NCBI GenBank assembly: GCA_905178155.1
Contig: CAJINV010000011.1
Location: forward strand, 2,035,894 to 2,099,893
DNA: 64,000 bases
Source of the DNA: Amoebophrya sp. A120
Taxonomy: Eukaryota > Sar > Dinophyceae > Syndiniales > Amoebophryaceae
Reading direction: 5' to 3'
Shown here: in pieces, positions 62,401 through 64,000 of the stretch
Layout of the letters: every line of letters begins with the position of its first letter
Position numbering within the stretch: the stretch's first letter is position 1
Notes under the pieces: model-generated
The model's input: only the letters and a program-made list of their open reading frames with translations
Told to the model about the DNA's origin: nothing
The model's database searches: none
Position numbers and translations under genes: made by a program

Positions 62401-64000
62401 AAACAACTACATGCATCACAAATTAATTCCACTTTGAGGATTTCCATTCTGAGGCTTTCATAGACCACCGCGAATCCGGAGTACCGGTGGCACCTGTCCG
62501 GGAAAATAATCCCCCCACCCCATACTGAAAGCGGAAACTTGTGATGCTGATCTGCGCCCACAAATCAGCTTTGTCTTGCAACATATGGGGCAAGAACAGG
62601 GAGCCGTTTCAAAACGCATTCCACGGCGCTAATCTGTGCAGCTGAGCTCTTGCCTACTGCAAAGCTGTCTGCCACGCCGAGCTGCTAGCCTTTTGCACAA
62701 CTAGTAATCTTCAGGCTTTGATGAATATATATGCCTTCCAAGCGCTTGCTGCAATACAGCGCAAATTTGTGTACAGAAATCCAGCAACAGAAATCTCCTT
62801 TGTTGCATCTATAGGGTGGGGGCTTTTTTCAACACTTTTATAACTTTCATCCGCGGGGGAAGTTTTTGACGCCACCGCCGTGCTGCTCTTCTCCCCCGGT
62901 CCCATCACACGGAAGTCTTTCACATCGTACAGCAGCTGCATCATCCAGTAGGTGACGTCCCTTATGCATTGCAAATATGTCTGGGTCTGAAAAAGTTCAA
63001 AATTTGCGATGCTACCTCTCGAGCGGACAAAAATTTCTCTTGCATGAGTGCCAACGGTAGTTGCTAGCTCTTCTTGCGCGTGGCACGCAAAAAGCGAGCT
63101 TCTTATGTGGGAAAGCGCATGACCAAGCCTACTTCGCCAAACCTGTAATGCTTCGCAGACCATGTGTCCGCCCCAGAAGATGCATGGCAAACATTAACAC
63201 TTGCACTCTTTCACACCCAAAAAACATTTGCGATTGATATCGCGCAGCACCTTTTGAATCTGCAGCGAGGGCAGAGCCTGCTCGTAGCCGTTCACCGGTT
63301 CAGCCCACGGCGACAGCGGGTAGTCGGGACCCATCATCACAAAGGCCTTGTTGTCCAGCGCCGAGTCGCCGCTGAGAAAGACAATGTCCCGCCCGTCCGC
63401 GCGAAAGGAGTCCGTCAGTGCCTGCAGATGCGGCACGTGCTGCCCCAGCTCGCTGAAGTGCTGTTTAGTTTTTTTACGGGGAGGACAGTGGACGCATAGT
63501 GGAGGTGGGTCGCCGCTTGTTGATAGTCAAGATTTAATACCAAGGATTAATAAATGTACATTTGGCACCACGGGGCGAAAAACTGTATGATGTAGCAGTT
63601 GCTTGTTCTGAAGACTACTAAATTCTAGAGGCTTTTGCTCGTTGCGGGAATATTACACGTAGTGACATCGTATCCATTATTGCCCCTTTTCCTTTGCACG
63701 TCCACAGCGACACAAATCGCATCTGCCTGCTGACGTCAAATGAAAGTCGTGAGGCGCGCTCGTAGTGGCTGCAATAAAGCGGGTTCAATTATTTATTTAT
63801 TTACTGCGGAAAGTAAGTAGGTAGAATACGTGGATTTTTTCGTCTCGGTAGTAGGCTTCGTCCAGCCAGGCCCGGGTGACGTCCTCGGGCCACACGAAGT
63901 ATCGCAAGGAAAAATCCCCCCTCCCCATATTGAAGAGGTAGGTTTTCGAAAATTTGTGTTGCTGATTTGAGGTCACAAATCCTGTCTGTCTTGCAAGAAG
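59450..64000 (-). CDS. SGNH/GDSL-type hydrolase (5' end beyond window)
   Basis: Serine esterase or acyl hydrolase fold. Exons right to left: 63899-63830 (WPEDVTRAWLDEAYYRDEKI), 63462-63240, 62962-62842, 62494-62463, 61376-61338, 61096-61008, 60744 to ~60490, ~60362-60295, 59973-59920, 59613-59450. Block I is IVFLSGDSALDNKAF, with the nucleophile serine. Block II is probably VNGAIAGSELGE. Block III is VLVVSLGGNDLLQG. Block V is APDVTHIHPTSQGALKL, giving the catalytic Asp-His pair. All four SGNH blocks are present in the usual order, so the enzyme is probably active. The substrate is unknown. Eight introners interrupt it, one of them 1.09 kb. The upstream exon at 63830-63899 is assigned to this gene by strand and fit, with lower confidence. 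Confidence 0.8.
59614..59919. mobile_element. introner, family L
   Basis: Termini TATTACAGTGAAAAGTGCC with CCCC and inverted copy; flanks CAAGC/CAAGC. Removal gives RLAARLQKEWPETK. Confidence 0.87.
59974..60294. mobile_element. introner, family F
   Basis: F-type termini; flanks GTTTC/GTTTC. Interior close to the copy at 41300. Confidence 0.88.
60745..61007. mobile_element. introner, family A
   Basis: A-type termini; flanks TGTTG/TGTTG, just before the GGND exon. Confidence 0.87.
61097..61337. mobile_element. introner, family E
   Basis: E-type termini; flanks GCTCC/GCTCC. Confidence 0.88.
61377..62462. mobile_element. introner, family M, enlarged by an internal insertion
   Basis: Termini TATGAAAGCCTCAGGTTGG and inverted copy; flanks GACAA/GACCA. 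At 1,086 bp it is the longest element; most of it is the insertion at 61640-62420. Confidence 0.8.
61629..62420. repeat. 781-bp insertion with 11-bp direct repeats inside the M element
   Basis: CATGCATCACA occurs at 61629-61639 and 62410-62420. Everything between lacks introner motifs, and it has an ATTCACTC-type tandem run at 61701-61723 and a plus-strand frame of 102 codons (61835-62143) with no recognised domain. Confidence 0.7.
62495..62841. mobile_element. introner, F-like (diverged)
   Basis: Left AAAATAATCCCCCCACCCC, right GGGTGGGGGCTTTTTTC; no clear 5-bp repeat. Confidence 0.6.
62963..63239. mobile_element. introner, family A (worn)
   Basis: Left TATGCATTGCAAATATG then TCTGGGTCTG; right ACATTTGCGATTGATA. 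No matching 5-bp repeat, so probably old. Confidence 0.75.
63900..64000. mobile_element. introner, family F, cut by window edge
   Basis: Left end TATCGCAAGGAAAAATCCC then CCTCCCCATATTGAA; the right end lies beyond the window. Confidence 0.8.

Noticed and set aside
62005-62426. Plus-strand frames within the M-element insertion
   Set aside because: Short, overlapping and without features; not reported as genes.
1-64000. Bacterial or viral origin
   Set aside because: Spliced genes, JmjC oxygenase, CLK kinase and mitochondrial ribosomal protein show a eukaryotic nuclear genome.
1-64000. A transposase gene within the introners
   Set aside because: No element has a long enough frame with transposase motifs; even the 1.09-kb M element only holds an unrecognised 102-codon frame. 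The elements here appear non-autonomous.

Overview
This is a nuclear window from a eukaryotic protist. All supported genes are protein-coding, split by introns, and transcribed from the minus strand. The strongest signal is not a gene. About 70 short inverted-repeat elements (mostly 150-320 bp) sit inside the gene bodies as introns. Each starts with TAT and ends with ATA, and about 50 of them are flanked by an exact 5-bp direct repeat. Removing one element plus one repeat copy restores the reading frame wherever I checked it. These are introner-type DNA elements that make introns. At least 14 families can be told apart by their termini; I call them A to N here. Co-directional genes plus inverted-repeat introners with non-GT/AG boundaries are most like a dinoflagellate relative, in particular Amoebophrya (Syndiniales). 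That assignment is inference, not proof.

Layout, left to right (all genes on the minus strand, so each is read right to left). 1-7680: a CLK/LAMMER-type kinase with a huge low-complexity N-terminus, its C-terminus cut by the window edge. 8339-8548: a possible small secreted protein. 9708-12455: an ATP-grasp ligase of the amino-acid ligase/carnosine synthase type. 13192-23637: a giant UvrD-like superfamily 1 helicase, with an FG-rich nucleoporin-like insertion after its Walker A region and a CUE-like domain in its C-terminal half; one of its introns holds a minisatellite. 24710-26404: an unknown protein. 27429-29246: a probable secreted protein. 30240-30990: an odd GC-rich block. 31010-33744: a JMJD4-like 2-oxoglutarate oxygenase. 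34544-37034: mitochondrial ribosomal protein uL29m (MRPL47). 38304-39168: a small secreted or ER protein. 39401-49088: a giant low-complexity protein. 50938-52472: lumazine synthase. 53181-56300: an unknown helical protein. 56565-58543: a coiled-coil/low-complexity protein. 59450 to the right edge: an SGNH/GDSL hydrolase.

The intergenic gaps (0.7-1.8 kb) hold no recognisable introner, so insertion, or survival after insertion, is confined to transcribed DNA. The elements also insert into one another: an A element lies inside the terminus of a J element, and two elements carry further insertions bounded by 11- and 17-bp direct repeats. The genes do not form a pathway. Their products are housekeeping (mitochondrial translation, riboflavin synthesis, RNA-splicing kinase, helicase, translation-factor oxygenase) or unknown. 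Exon limits at introners were set from the 5-bp repeats and reading frame. Limits at ordinary introns are approximate.
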